A DNA stretch of 9,439 bases from Rikenellaceae bacterium (GCA_031286025.1 JAITVB010000038.1:1-9439), one strand, 5' to 3'. Positions 1 to 6,853 are shown, numbered from the stretch's first letter. The notes: generated by a model from the sequence alone, not told the origin. Made by a program: numbers and translations.

Positions 1-418
1 CTGGCGCCACGCCCGAGCGCGGTTTCAGGGCAATTGCCTCCAACTTGGGAATCAGCCGCTTGAGTTCGTCGAGCGATATCTGTCCGAACCTCTTGCCGGC
101 GATGCGCGGATTCAGGCAAAATTCGTCCACGGCAGCCCAGTCCAAGGTGTCGATACCGAGTTTTTGGATCCGCTTGAGGACGGCCGACCGTTTCCGCTTG
201 ATCTCGGCCGTAAAATCCTTTTGGGACAGGCTTGACACTCGGGAGTTCTCCAAACTGTCGCACATCCGGCGGTACTCGTCCGCGCCCATCTCTCGCAGGG
301 AGATCGTCCGGCCGTTGGTGAATGCTCTGACGAGGTTCTCTTTCATCTCCTCGTGGTCGCCCGGCAGAGGCTTGATGAGCGCGAAAAACCGAGAGTAGTT
401 ATTGCCTTTTTTATTCAT
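1..418 (-). CDS. Unknown early phage protein, C-terminus outside window
   Basis: The frame opens with ATG at 418-416 and stays open to base 1, giving 139 residues without a stop. The protein begins MNKKGNNYSRFFALIKPLPG and is charged, soluble and probably mostly helical. It has a basic helical stretch around residues 71-87 and a segment around 103-128 (PRIAGKRF then SLDELKRLIPKLEAI) that reads as a short helical motif. I see no catalytic motif. Its first 8 bases overlap the end of the upstream HAD gene (ATGAATAA), so the two are likely translationally coupled. In Mu-like phages this position, a few genes after the MuB homologue, is often held by GemA/gp16-type early proteins. The C-terminal pattern is vaguely compatible with that, but I do not claim homology. 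Confidence 0.8.
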   Translation of the reverse strand, partial: MNKKGNNYSRFFALIKPLPGDHEEMKENLVRAFTNGRTISLREMGADEYRRMCDSLENSRVSSLSQKDFTAEIKRKRSAVLKRIQKLGIDTLDWAAVDEFCLNPRIAGKRFGQISLDELKRLIPKLEAIALKPRSGVAP

Positions 419-755
419 GGCGCTGTACTATTTTATAAATCTCGTCCCAGTCCGGCAGGCCGCCGAGTTGGCGGTCGTCGATGTAGATATCGGCAGAGAC
501 CTTCCGGGCGTCGCCGCCGTATTTGGCGATGTTCGCCGGATGGTGATCGTTCACCCGGTCGAAAGGGATCCCGTGGTGTAGGAGCCAGTTCACCATCGCC
601 GTTTGCTCCTGTCGCTCCCGACAACTCCAAATAATTAGATAGTGTCCGTCGGCCTTCAGGTGCCGCATTGTGTCGATCGCCCACGGCATCGGCTCGCCGA
701 TGGACGGCCACTCTCCCGTATGCAGGGTGCCGTCGAAGTCTACTGCTATGATCAT
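411..755 (-). CDS. Small HAD-superfamily phosphatase
   Basis: This is a 114-residue minimal HAD fold with no cap domain. Motif I is AVDFDGTLH with the nucleophile Asp6 and acid/base Asp8. Motif II is the IIWSCR strand with Ser44. Lys85 is a candidate motif III lysine. Motif IV is YIDDRQ with Asp93/Asp94 for Mg2+. The family hydrolyses phosphate esters, but the substrate here is unknown. Close relatives ending IDDRxLGGLPDW are familiar as small hydrolases in Bacteroides genomes and phages. The frame is open further upstream, but the coding similarity begins at ATG 755. That ATG overlaps the upstream ASCH gene's stop as ATGA, a classic coupling arrangement. The 3' end overlaps the next gene by 8 bases. 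A role in nucleotide or nucleic-acid end metabolism is a guess. Confidence 0.88.
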   Translation of the reverse strand: MIIAVDFDGTLHTGEWPSIGEPMPWAIDTMRHLKADGHYLIIWSCRERQEQTAMVNWLLHHGIPFDRVNDHHPANIAKYGGDARKVSADIYIDDRQLGGLPDWDEIYKIVQRHE

Positions 756-1354
756 AGTGCTGAAATTTTGTAGTCGGGTAAAAATTCGTAATCGTAGACC
801 CATACGAATGGGTTGCTGTCCCATGTGCCACGACCGGCGGCGATGTCGATCAGGGCGGCGTAGCACTCCCGCGGGTATGGGTATGCTGTGGGCTTCTTCT
901 CCGCCCCGCTGAAATACAGGATATTGCCGGATGTCGCCCTGACACCCTCTTTGATGCAATCCTCGGGGGCTATGTCTTGTAATCTCTCTTCTCCGATACC
1001 GGTGATCCTGATAAAGTATCTGGCCGCCGATGCCGGCATAAAGAGTTTGTTTTTCCATCCGTCCGGCTCTCTGTCTTTCAGCGCGAACTTGTAGAAAATG
1101 TGCCCACGATTATCGAGCCTGTATGGTTCTTTCAGATACAGCACCTCGCCGACCGAATACTTTGGCGAGGCCTCCGTGCCGTTCGAAAAATGTGCGCGCC
1201 GTTTCCACGTTTTGCGATCGGACAGCAACTCGTCGCTAACGTTTCGCAGGTGTGCGCCTGCCGGTGGTTGCGGTGCCATGATCCGCCGCGTCATAGTCTT
1301 TCGACCCTCGACCGTGGCTCCCACCAACGGCTCGATAAAACATATTCCCTGCAT
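752..1354 (-). CDS. ASCH/PUA-like domain phage protein
   Basis: This 200-residue protein has the layout of phage ASCH (PUA-like) proteins. An N-terminal strand pair is followed by GRKTMTRR (residues 17-24), then YSVGEVLYLKEPYR (66-79), a FMPASAARYFIRITGI segment (105-120), ERLQDI (123-128) and a C-terminal NPFVWVYDYEF strand (181-191). The GRKTxTRR, VGxxLYxxE and NPxVWV elements are the usual landmarks of this group. ASCH domains are thought to bind RNA or modified nucleotides, and some members act on modified cytidine nucleosides. The role in phages is not established. The gene follows the P-loop ATPase gene after 21 bases, and its stop overlaps the start of the HAD gene (ATGA). That coupling suggests a joint function, possibly nucleotide-related; this is inference. 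Confidence 0.85.
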   Translation of the reverse strand: MQGICFIEPLVGATVEGRKTMTRRIMAPQPPAGAHLRNVSDELLSDRKTWKRRAHFSNGTEASPKYSVGEVLYLKEPYRLDNRGHIFYKFALKDREPDGWKNKLFMPASAARYFIRITGIGEERLQDIAPEDCIKEGVRATSGNILYFSGAEKKPTAYPYPRECYAALIDIAAGRGTWDSNPFVWVYDYEFLPDYKISAL

Positions 1355-1375
1355 AGTCGTGTTTTTTTATTGTTG

Positions 1376-1987
1376 TTATCCCCAGTATTTGTTGGCGCCT
1401 TCCTCGTAAACCGTGTAAAATCCCTTGTCGCCGATCGTGCGGCCCAGCGAGGTCGCCCGGAACCCCTCCACGCGGATCTTCAGCTCGGCATCGTACTGAA
1501 CCTTGCGCGCCGCCCGCCCGTCGGGCTGTAAACCGTCGGCGTGGCTGATGAAGATGATCAGTTTATCGGGGTGCTTCTCCTTGAAATCGACATACTCCCG
1601 GTAACTCATCTGTGTGTACTGGTAGCTGTCGATCACCACCACGTCCGGGGCTTTCGGCTTCAGCAACCGTTTACTCAGATCTTCGATCTTCTCACCCGGG
1701 ATCAGTTGGAACCGGCCGCGGGGGCACTGCTGCATGTTGTACTCGCGGATCGTGTCCTGCATCGTCTTGCTGTCGCGCTGCTCAAGGCTGTTGTAGGCCA
1801 CCTTGCGCCAACGGGAGAGCTCCTTGCAGAGTTGCATCACGAAACTCGTCTTGCCGCTCGCCGAGTTGCCCCACACGAGCCACACCCCCGCCCACTCGGG
1901 GTTCCCGAACGCATCCCGCCACGCCCCCGTGAAAGGGATCGTCTCCTTTCTCATCTTCAGAACCTCCGACGGTGATAATGCCTTCAT
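1376..1987 (-). CDS. RecA/DnaB-like P-loop ATPase
   Basis: With start ATG 1987 the protein has 203 residues. The frame is open back to 2065, but that extension overlaps the upstream gene and reads as low-complexity arginine-rich shadow sequence, so I reject it. Walker A is GNSASGKTS (residues 40-48). Walker B is VVVIDS (116-121), preceded by PKAPD. A following IIFISHAD strand (144-151) resembles the sensor strand of RecA/RepA/DnaB-type ATPases. C-terminal basic residues (RKVQYDAELKIRVEG, then GRTIG) look like the end of such a core. It is distinct from the MuB-type protein encoded two genes upstream. ATP hydrolysis is well supported. A helicase-loader, single-strand annealing or DNA-handling role is only inferred from its place in the early operon. 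It lies 11 bases after the preceding gene. Confidence 0.87.
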   Translation of the reverse strand: MKALSPSEVLKMRKETIPFTGAWRDAFGNPEWAGVWLVWGNSASGKTSFVMQLCKELSRWRKVAYNSLEQRDSKTMQDTIREYNMQQCPRGRFQLIPGEKIEDLSKRLLKPKAPDVVVIDSYQYTQMSYREYVDFKEKHPDKLIIFISHADGLQPDGRAARKVQYDAELKIRVEGFRATSLGRTIGDKGFYTVYEEGANKYWG

Positions 1988-1998
1988 ACTGTGGCGCG

Positions 1999-2388
1999 TT
2001 ATTCGTTTACAGGGCGCCAGTCGTCGGCGTCGCAGATAAAGCACATGCCGGTATCCGGGTGGCATTCTCCCGATCTGCTGCCGCAGGTCTCACAGTAATA
2101 TTCCTTATTGATGTACGGCGTCAATCCCGAGTTTTTGGCCTTGGTCGAGGTGATTTGCCGTTCAAAATCAATTTGGGCCTGCCGGGAGGAGATCACGGTA
2201 CTGACCCCTTTCCCGACTTTCACGAACAGAACCTTGGACGGCGTCCCCCGGCCAGTCAGTTTTTCACCGATGCCGGTCATCTGTTGCCAAGTCATGCGAT
2301 AGGGATCATGGCTGCATTTCGCTTGCAGAGCGTCGGGCCAGGCTTTTTGAGCCTGTGACAATGTTTTTATCGTCAATCGTTTGTACAT
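1999..2388 (-). CDS. Unknown early protein with C-terminal Cys cluster
   Basis: I do not recognise this 129-residue protein as a named family. The N-terminal half is basic and amphipathic (MYKRLTIKTLSQAQKAWPDA). The middle (residues 51-70) is a probable beta segment. The C-terminal part carries CETC (99-102), CH (109-110) and CFIC (116-119), a spacing that fits a zinc-binding knuckle or treble-clef-like site. The gene sits between the MuB-type ATPase (20-base gap) and the second P-loop ATPase (11-base gap). It is therefore probably co-transcribed with the transposition genes. A nucleic-acid or protein-bridging role would suit the zinc site but is inference. It ends in an acidic tail (DADDWRPVNE). 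Confidence 0.8.
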   Translation of the reverse strand: MYKRLTIKTLSQAQKAWPDALQAKCSHDPYRMTWQQMTGIGEKLTGRGTPSKVLFVKVGKGVSTVISSRQAQIDFERQITSTKAKNSGLTPYINKEYYCETCGSRSGECHPDTGMCFICDADDWRPVNE

Positions 2389-2408
2389 GCCTGTTGTATT
2401 GCGGTTAA

Positions 2409-3299
2409 TTATTCGGCGTTTTTCTTGCGAATGGCGACGACTTTTTTCTGGACACGCCGCAGGTCGAGGTCGGCGGCGATCGCGTCGATTTTAACCGCGT
2501 GGAGGTCACGCTCGCCCGTCACGCCGTTCTCGATGCAGATGTGCTGCACGTCGTTCGCGGTGTTGCTGTCGACGACATAAAACTTGCGGCCGAGGCGGCT
2601 CCACAACTCCTGATAGCCGGGCTTGTTAAGCCTCAGCCCGGTCTCCATTCTCTTTTCGATGTAACTGGTCGAGAGGAACAGGATCCCGGCAACGTCGTGG
2701 ATCCGGTTGTAGATGGTAACAAAATAGGCGATCAGGCTCTCGCGGAGTTTATCGCCCTCGTCGAGGATCAGCAGGGGGTTCTCCAGTTCGGCGAGGTATT
2801 CGCAAGCCTCGATGATCAGCAGACGGGCCTTCCGTTGCGAATTGACCCTCAGGCCCACCGCCCGGGCGAGTTCCACCGAGAACTCCGACTTGCTCATGTC
2901 GGCATCGCACTGAAGATGGAACACGTTTTTGGCCTCCTTGGCGAACATCGTGGCCGTGGCGGTTTTGCCACTCCCCGCCGGCGATACCGCCCACGTAAAA
3001 CCCTGTTCCTGCTGTGTTTCTCCCATGATGAACCGGAGATCCTCCGTAACGGAGGTGTTGACGTGAACCCACTCGGATTTCGAGCCGCCGCCAATCTGTG
3101 CCCGAACGCTCCGCCACATGGCATCGGAGATGTTGGGGAAGTCGGGGTTAAGCATGTTGCGGAGCGTGGTCGCCCCCACGTTTTTTAACGTGTTGGCCGC
3201 GATGTCCAAACTCGCAAACCGGCCGCAATACACCCTCAAATCCTCGCGGATCTTGACCTTTGCCTCCTCCGGCAAAATTCTTTGTGCTACGTGTCCCAT
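2409..3299 (-). CDS. MuB-type AAA ATPase, target-DNA activator
   Basis: This 296-residue protein matches the MuB / TniB-like partner of DDE transposases. In Mu, MuB binds target DNA as ATP-dependent filaments, delivers target to MuA and stimulates strand transfer. The N-terminus (about residues 15-60) looks like a small helical DNA-binding domain. Walker A is SPAGSGKT (106-113), Walker B LLILDEGDK (176-184, Asp180/Glu181), and a sensor-1-like strand is ILFLSTSY (206-213). ELWSRLGRKF (231-240) offers candidate arginine fingers. The C-terminal ~50 residues form a basic helical tail, as in MuB. The length is close to Mu's 312. The gene begins 10 bases after the transposase stop, the expected A-B order. 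The symbol is left blank because the assignment rests on motifs and context. Confidence 0.92.
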   Translation of the reverse strand: MGHVAQRILPEEAKVKIREDLRVYCGRFASLDIAANTLKNVGATTLRNMLNPDFPNISDAMWRSVRAQIGGGSKSEWVHVNTSVTEDLRFIMGETQQEQGFTWAVSPAGSGKTATATMFAKEAKNVFHLQCDADMSKSEFSVELARAVGLRVNSQRKARLLIIEACEYLAELENPLLILDEGDKLRESLIAYFVTIYNRIHDVAGILFLSTSYIEKRMETGLRLNKPGYQELWSRLGRKFYVVDSNTANDVQHICIENGVTGERDLHAVKIDAIAADLDLRRVQKKVVAIRKKNAE

Positions 3300-3309
3300 A
3301 TTCGTAAGA

Positions 3310-5361
3310 TTACATTTTGTCGTATCGAGACCCCATTTCGAGGGGCGTTTGATTGCTGATGAACTTGTGGGCGAGGCCGACGTCCACGATCTCCTCGCGG
3401 GGCGCCGGTGCCGCCGATTTCGATAATCCGGTCATCATCTGCTCGACGTTCTTGGCGGAGATGCCTTTAACCTTCGGCCGGTTGAGTCCGTGCTGTTCCG
3501 GCGCCACGCCGTGCGCGGTCTCCAATTCCGCCGCCTCCATCTGGCGCCGGATCCGCTCCTCCTTGCCGAGGCGATCCATCGTGCGGTAGAAAGCCATATC
3601 TCCGGGCTTCTGCTCCTGAATGTTCCTCGCAAAACAGGCGTAGGGATAGGCGTCGGTGACGTAGCGGAGACCGCCGTTCGTGTCCTTACTGAACAGCCGC
3701 ACGTGGGTCATGTGCAACGGGTCGTACATCACGACGAATTTTCGGTAGGTGTTATCCCGGCGGAACGCCAGATCCGGCAACCCCTCCGTGTCGAACACCT
3801 CGTAGGTGTATTTTTGCTTTTGTACCGTGATGGTGATGCCGTCCGTGGTGAACTCGACCGGCCTGGCGGTTTGGAGCCAGAACAACTCCATCATGTCGAG
3901 ATCGTTGACCTCCTTGGCCTCGGCGTTCTGCGAGGAGAGATACATTTGCAGGCGCGGCCGCCCGGAGATCGGATGCAGACACATATTCCAGTCCTCACGC
4001 GCCCGGGCGTAAGCCTCTTTCAACTCGGGGAGGGTGAATAAGAACTCTTTGTTGGCTTCGACGAATTCGAGGTTCGCACGGCTCTCGTCGCTCTTGGCCG
4101 TGATGTTTTGACCCGTGAACCGCCAGTCGCGATGCAGAACCTGAGATTGGAACCGGCCGAAAGCTGACTCGATCGTTTTCCCCGTCGGGCCGTAAGGGGC
4201 CGTCCGGCGGGAGACCGCGCAGGTAATGCGATCGAGGAAACCGGAGGCAGTCAGTTTTTTGTGGCCTCCCTGATTGTCGTTCACGATCTCGTAGGGGCGG
4301 TGCTTGTACTTTTCGATCGCCATGCGGAAGGCGTGGTATTGTGCGTCGAAATTCTCCGAATCGCTGATGTGGAACCCGAGGAATGTCTCCGAGTAGGCAT
4401 CCATAACCTCGTACACCTGTGTCGTCCGAACGACGAGCCGGCCGCCGTCAAAGGCTTTGTAGAACAGGTTGATCTTCGTGCCGTCCGAGTACCACAGCGA
4501 ATCGCGCACGGTCGGCATCTTGGTTTTGTGTTTGCGTGCGTAGCGATTTTTGGCGTCGAGTTCGCCGTAGACGGCATCCCACCATCGGGGCTCGACCTCC
4601 GGCCGGTGCAGGAACTGCACGAGCGACTTCACACTCCGCAAAGGTTTCCACCCGCGCTCGATCGCGATCCGGTTGATCTCGTCGAAGATCTGGACGTTGT
4701 TGTAGACCGGTACCCGGCAGCGCCTCAGGGCGATGATCTGGTCGCCCATCTCATCGGTGATCTTGATCGAGTTGGCATTGCCCAACTTGCCGGAGATCAG
4801 GGCCGCATAGCCCGTTTTTTTGTAGTCGTTGATCCTGGCCTGCAGTTGAGATTTTCCCGGCGGCAGCGTGTGGCCCGGGTACTCGCGGAAATTCCCGGCG
4901 GTGGTGAGGATCGCCTCCCAGAAGTCGGCGGCGCGGGTGCCGTGTGCCCGGCGCTTGGAGCGCCGATCGTTGAGCAGCCGGATCAGTGCGTTCATCACAG
5001 AGGCGTTGACCGTGTACTCGTCGATCTGCTCATCGGTCATGCGTGTGCCGTCGGGGAGTTTGTGCTTCCGGTAAAAATCCCGGGCCTCACCGTCGATTGG
5101 CAGCTCCTCGGTGATCGGCCGCTCCTTCAGCACCTCCTCCGGCCGACCGTATTTGTCGATGAAACGCGACTTGTACCGTGGCGGGAGTGAGGCGAACTCG
5201 ATCAGGGCGTAGCAACCGAGGCCCTTGCCCGGTCGCATTATTTTTAGATAACGTCTGCGGGCGTAGCCTTTGTAGCATGGTACTGTCATCACCGCCTCTC
5301 CGTCATCGGAGCGGGTGAGATCCTCGACCGTCACACAGGGCCTATTTTGATAGTATTCCAT
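3310..5361 (-). CDS. MuA-type DDE transposase
   Basis: At 683 residues this is close to Mu A (663). It cuts the 3' ends of the element and joins them to target DNA. The N-terminal 270 residues should hold the end-binding helical domains. The catalytic RNase-H-like core follows, with Asp293 in WYSDGTKINL, Asp362 in IVNDNQGGHKK and Glu398 in GKTIESAFGRF, in the right order and context for a DDE triad. Residues about 500-570 form the Mu-type beta-barrel region, and the tail is charged and flexible. The ATG at 5361 is the first in frame. No Shine-Dalgarno is seen, which is normal in Bacteroidota. The upstream 111 bases also contain the promoter of an oppositely oriented gene. The MuB-type gene follows after 10 bases. 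Confidence 0.95.
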   Translation of the reverse strand: MEYYQNRPCVTVEDLTRSDDGEAVMTVPCYKGYARRRYLKIMRPGKGLGCYALIEFASLPPRYKSRFIDKYGRPEEVLKERPITEELPIDGEARDFYRKHKLPDGTRMTDEQIDEYTVNASVMNALIRLLNDRRSKRRAHGTRAADFWEAILTTAGNFREYPGHTLPPGKSQLQARINDYKKTGYAALISGKLGNANSIKITDEMGDQIIALRRCRVPVYNNVQIFDEINRIAIERGWKPLRSVKSLVQFLHRPEVEPRWWDAVYGELDAKNRYARKHKTKMPTVRDSLWYSDGTKINLFYKAFDGGRLVVRTTQVYEVMDAYSETFLGFHISDSENFDAQYHAFRMAIEKYKHRPYEIVNDNQGGHKKLTASGFLDRITCAVSRRTAPYGPTGKTIESAFGRFQSQVLHRDWRFTGQNITAKSDESRANLEFVEANKEFLFTLPELKEAYARAREDWNMCLHPISGRPRLQMYLSSQNAEAKEVNDLDMMELFWLQTARPVEFTTDGITITVQKQKYTYEVFDTEGLPDLAFRRDNTYRKFVVMYDPLHMTHVRLFSKDTNGGLRYVTDAYPYACFARNIQEQKPGDMAFYRTMDRLGKEERIRRQMEAAELETAHGVAPEQHGLNRPKVKGISAKNVEQMMTGLSKSAAPAPREEIVDVGLAHKFISNQTPLEMGSRYDKM

Positions 5362-5383
5362 AAAATACCGTTTTTTGTCTTGG

Positions 5384-5434
5384 TTCCCGCCCCGGTCTCG
5401 CTCCGGGATGCCAGTCGTTGGCTGTCTGCGGGAA
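5384..5434 (-). other. Nested inverted repeats in the transposase leader
   Basis: TTCCCGC (5384-5390) pairs with GCGGGAA (5428-5434). Inside it, CCCGG (5391-5395) pairs with CCGGG (5403-5407) across a 7-base loop. Transcribed leftward, this would form a two-step hairpin about 23 bases before the transposase start. No T-run follows, so it does not look like a terminator. The right arm overlaps the spacer of the oppositely directed zinc-ribbon promoter. It may be a leader structure or a protein site; I cannot decide. Confidence 0.35.
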
Positions 5435-5448
5435 GTTCGCTAACTTTG
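5418..5448 (+). promoter_or_regulatory. Bacteroidota-type promoter of the zinc-ribbon gene
   Basis: TTG at 5418-5420 and TAACTTTG at 5441-5448 are separated by exactly 20 bases. This is a full match to the Bacteroidota -7 consensus TAnnTTTG with a usual spacing to the -33 TTG. The start codon at 5473 would leave a leader of roughly 18 bases ending in an A-rich stretch. The promoter is separate from the repressor and early promoters and points against early transcription. Confidence 0.7.
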
Positions 5449-5472
5449 TAGTCTCACCTTAAAAAATTAGCT

Positions 5473-5670
5473 ATGGCTGTATCTTGTTGCCCGCGATGCG
5501 GGAAAACCGGTTTTGAACTTAAAGAGTATAAGGTTGAAGGAGCTGCCCACCTATATACCCTCATCCAGTGTGTCTGGTGTGGTGCCGTTGTTGGAACGCA
5601 TGAATATGCCCACCTCGGTAAACTCATTTACAAACTCGCTCGGAAGTTGGGCGTCGACCTCGATAGTTAG
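5473..5670 (+). CDS. Small zinc-ribbon protein, opposite strand
   Basis: This is a 65-residue protein with CPRC (residues 6-9) and CVWC (33-36), a four-cysteine zinc-ribbon layout. An amphipathic helical tail follows (HLGKLIYKLARKLGVDLDS). Short proteins of this type, with two CxxC knuckles and a Val/Gly-rich turn after the second, are common in Bacteroidales, but their function is unknown to me. It is the only gene between the repressor and the window edge that runs rightward. It has its own strong promoter match 25 bases upstream, so it is likely expressed in the lysogen, when the early operon is silent. Its last 47 bases overlap the 3' end of the converging 5624-6034 gene. A lysogenic-conversion or regulatory role is inference. 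Confidence 0.82.
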   Translation: MAVSCCPRCGKTGFELKEYKVEGAAHLYTLIQCVWCGAVVGTHEYAHLGKLIYKLARKLGVDLDS

Positions 5671-6034
5671 GGATTGCACGCGCGCCGCTGTCAAGTGACC
5701 GTGCGTTTAAGTGGGCTCGGCAACCTTCCTCCGACAGGTCACAGGTTACACAGGGACAGCACGGCCGCTTGCCACTGGTCGGTTTGTCTTTGCGTGTTTC
5801 GGCTTTTGGCGCCTCCTCGCTGTAAACCGTTGCGATCACCGCCAGTGTGTCGGCGTCGACGATCGCGATCCGGCGCCAGTACTTGCCAAACTCCTCGGGG
5901 GCGATCTCGTGGTAGGTCGCGAGGGCATGGGTGACCGCGTTCACGGATGCCTCTGCGCCGGACGCATCCTCGAATACTCGACCGATGCGGATCTGGTCGG
6001 TGCTCTTTTCGTGTTGCAGAATTCTGTACGTCAT
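5624..6034 (-). CDS. Unknown early protein with Cys-rich segment
   Basis: This 136-residue protein is not recognised. Residues 1-75 alternate probable strands and helices (MTYRILQHEK; a helical VNAVTHALATYHEIAPEEFG; then WRRIAIVDADTLAVIATVYS), consistent with a small folded alpha/beta domain. A linker rich in Lys/Glu follows. Cys residues 92, 93, 95, 98 and 105 suggest metal binding. The last 30 residues are basic and look disordered. They are encoded partly within the overlap with the opposite-strand zinc-ribbon gene, so the true C-terminus may be a read-out of antisense constraint. The start lies 4 bases after the stop of the upstream gene, supporting an operon. The overlap with a converging gene lowers confidence in the 3' end only. 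Confidence 0.7.
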   Translation of the reverse strand: MTYRILQHEKSTDQIRIGRVFEDASGAEASVNAVTHALATYHEIAPEEFGKYWRRIAIVDADTLAVIATVYSEEAPKAETRKDKPTSGKRPCCPCVTCDLSEEGCRAHLNARSLDSGARAIPNYRGRRPTSERVCK

Positions 6035-6038
6035 GGCT

Positions 6039-6305
6039 TTATGCGTTTAGATTGTTGAGATTTCTATCCAACCCCGCGAGGGCGGCGGCGGTAGAGAACG
6101 AGCCGAGGTGCCGTTTCTCGGTCAGTTCGATGAGGTTGTGAGTGGGGCACATCCAAATTTTGAACTCCCGATCGCCGAAGGTCGCATCCAGTGCATACTC
6201 CGGCAGTCCGTCCTCCTCGTAGGTGAATTTGAGCGTGTCCGGCTCCGCGCCTATTTTGTCCTTGAAGTAGCAACCCGCTACCATTTTCAGTTTTTCCCTA
6301 TCCAT
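6039..6305 (-). CDS. Unknown small early protein
   Basis: This 88-residue soluble protein is not recognised. It is acidic to neutral with a probable alpha/beta arrangement. An N-terminal helix (residues 2-15) is followed by strands in DTLKFTYEEDG, LPEYALDATFGD and EFKIWMCPTHNLIELTE, then a small Ala/Leu helix. The pattern is like many small phage proteins that follow Ner in transposable phages. It is separated by 11 bases from the upstream membrane-protein gene and by 4 bases from the downstream gene. It is therefore very likely co-transcribed with both. No catalytic or metal site is seen. Confidence 0.72.
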   Translation of the reverse strand: MDREKLKMVAGCYFKDKIGAEPDTLKFTYEEDGLPEYALDATFGDREFKIWMCPTHNLIELTEKRHLGSFSTAAALAGLDRNLNNLNA

Positions 6306-6316
6306 TTTTGTAATTA

Positions 6317-6523
6317 TTATTGGTTTACAGTGTTTTTAGCTTTCGCCCGTTTCTCCTCGCGCCTGATCTCGGCGATGAACGCCCAGACCATCGCGGCGCA
6401 GATGCCGACCATGACGAGTTGGTGTTTGGCCCCGGCGAAGATCACCCCGGCGAGGGCCGCCAGTCCGAGCGCTCCGAAAACGGCGGCACCGGCGATGTCT
6501 TGAATTTTGAGGTCTCTGTCCAT
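6317..6523 (-). CDS. Small two-helix membrane protein
   Basis: This 68-residue protein has two predicted membrane segments, about residues 10-30 (Ala/Gly-rich AGAAVFGALGLAALAGVIFA) and 35-52 (QLVMVGICAAMVWAFI). A short charged N-terminus and a strongly basic C-terminal tail (RREEKRAKAK) follow the positive-inside pattern, with both ends in the cytoplasm. It lies 12 bases after the 6536-6844 gene and 11 bases before the next one, in the early operon. The shape is holin-like, but early expression and distance from lysis genes argue against a lysis role. A superinfection-exclusion or membrane-signalling function is possible but only inferred. Confidence 0.72.
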   Translation of the reverse strand: MDRDLKIQDIAGAAVFGALGLAALAGVIFAGAKHQLVMVGICAAMVWAFIAEIRREEKRAKAKNTVNQ

Positions 6524-6535
6524 AGTTGTTGGTTT

Positions 6536-6844
6536 TTAGATGATTTCGACCTTTTGTCTGCTGACGTTCGCCCAAAACGCGCCGTTGCAGAAGTAGGCGG
6601 ATCCATTGTGCCAGTTGTTGCCGCGTCTTTTCATGGCCGCCGCTGTCGGCAGGATCGTGATGGACGTTGTATAGATGTTGTGCCCCATCACGACGACCAG
6701 TTCGCAGTCCCACCATGCCTCGGAGTGAGTTTTGAAGCCGGCTTTACCCTCAACGAGAGCGACAGCCGTTTTCACCGCTTCCTGTGCCTCGCCGTTCATC
6801 TCGCTGAACGACTGGCGATTTCCTGCCCGGTACACAATTTTCAT
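6536..6844 (-). CDS. Unknown early protein, Trp/aromatic-rich
   Basis: This 102-residue protein is not recognised. The N-terminal helix region (SFSEMNGEAQEAVKTAVALVEGKAGF, residues 12-37) is followed by a beta-rich half containing WWDCELVVVMGHNIYTTSIT (44-63) and AYFCNGAFWANVSRQKVEII (83-102). The high share of aromatic residues suggests a compact beta domain. It directly follows the Ner-like gene after 9 bases and precedes the membrane-protein gene after 12 bases. No motif for an enzyme is evident. Confidence 0.72.
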   Translation of the reverse strand: MKIVYRAGNRQSFSEMNGEAQEAVKTAVALVEGKAGFKTHSEAWWDCELVVVMGHNIYTTSITILPTAAAMKRRGNNWHNGSAYFCNGAFWANVSRQKVEII

Positions 6845-6853
6845 AGTCGTGGG

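Noticed and set aside
1..418. Plus-strand 117-residue frame at 45-398
   Set aside because: The minus strand holds a continuous, better-composed frame from 418 to the window edge that overlaps the HAD stop in operon fashion.
756..1058. N-terminal extension of the HAD gene
   Set aside because: The extra residues are out-of-frame translation of the ASCH-like gene. The HAD motif I begins right at the ATG at 755.
1988..2065. N-terminal extension of the RecA-like ATPase gene
   Set aside because: It would overlap the upstream Cys-cluster gene by 67 bases and encodes an arginine-rich shadow of it. The ATG at 1987 gives an 11-base gap like the neighbours.
2499..3188. A 229-residue plus-strand frame
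   Set aside because: Antisense shadow of the MuB-type ATPase, with no recognisable motif.
4261..5190. A 309-residue plus-strand frame
   Set aside because: It lies wholly antisense to the transposase gene. Its Val/Asp/Arg-rich composition is the usual shadow of a GC-rich coding strand.
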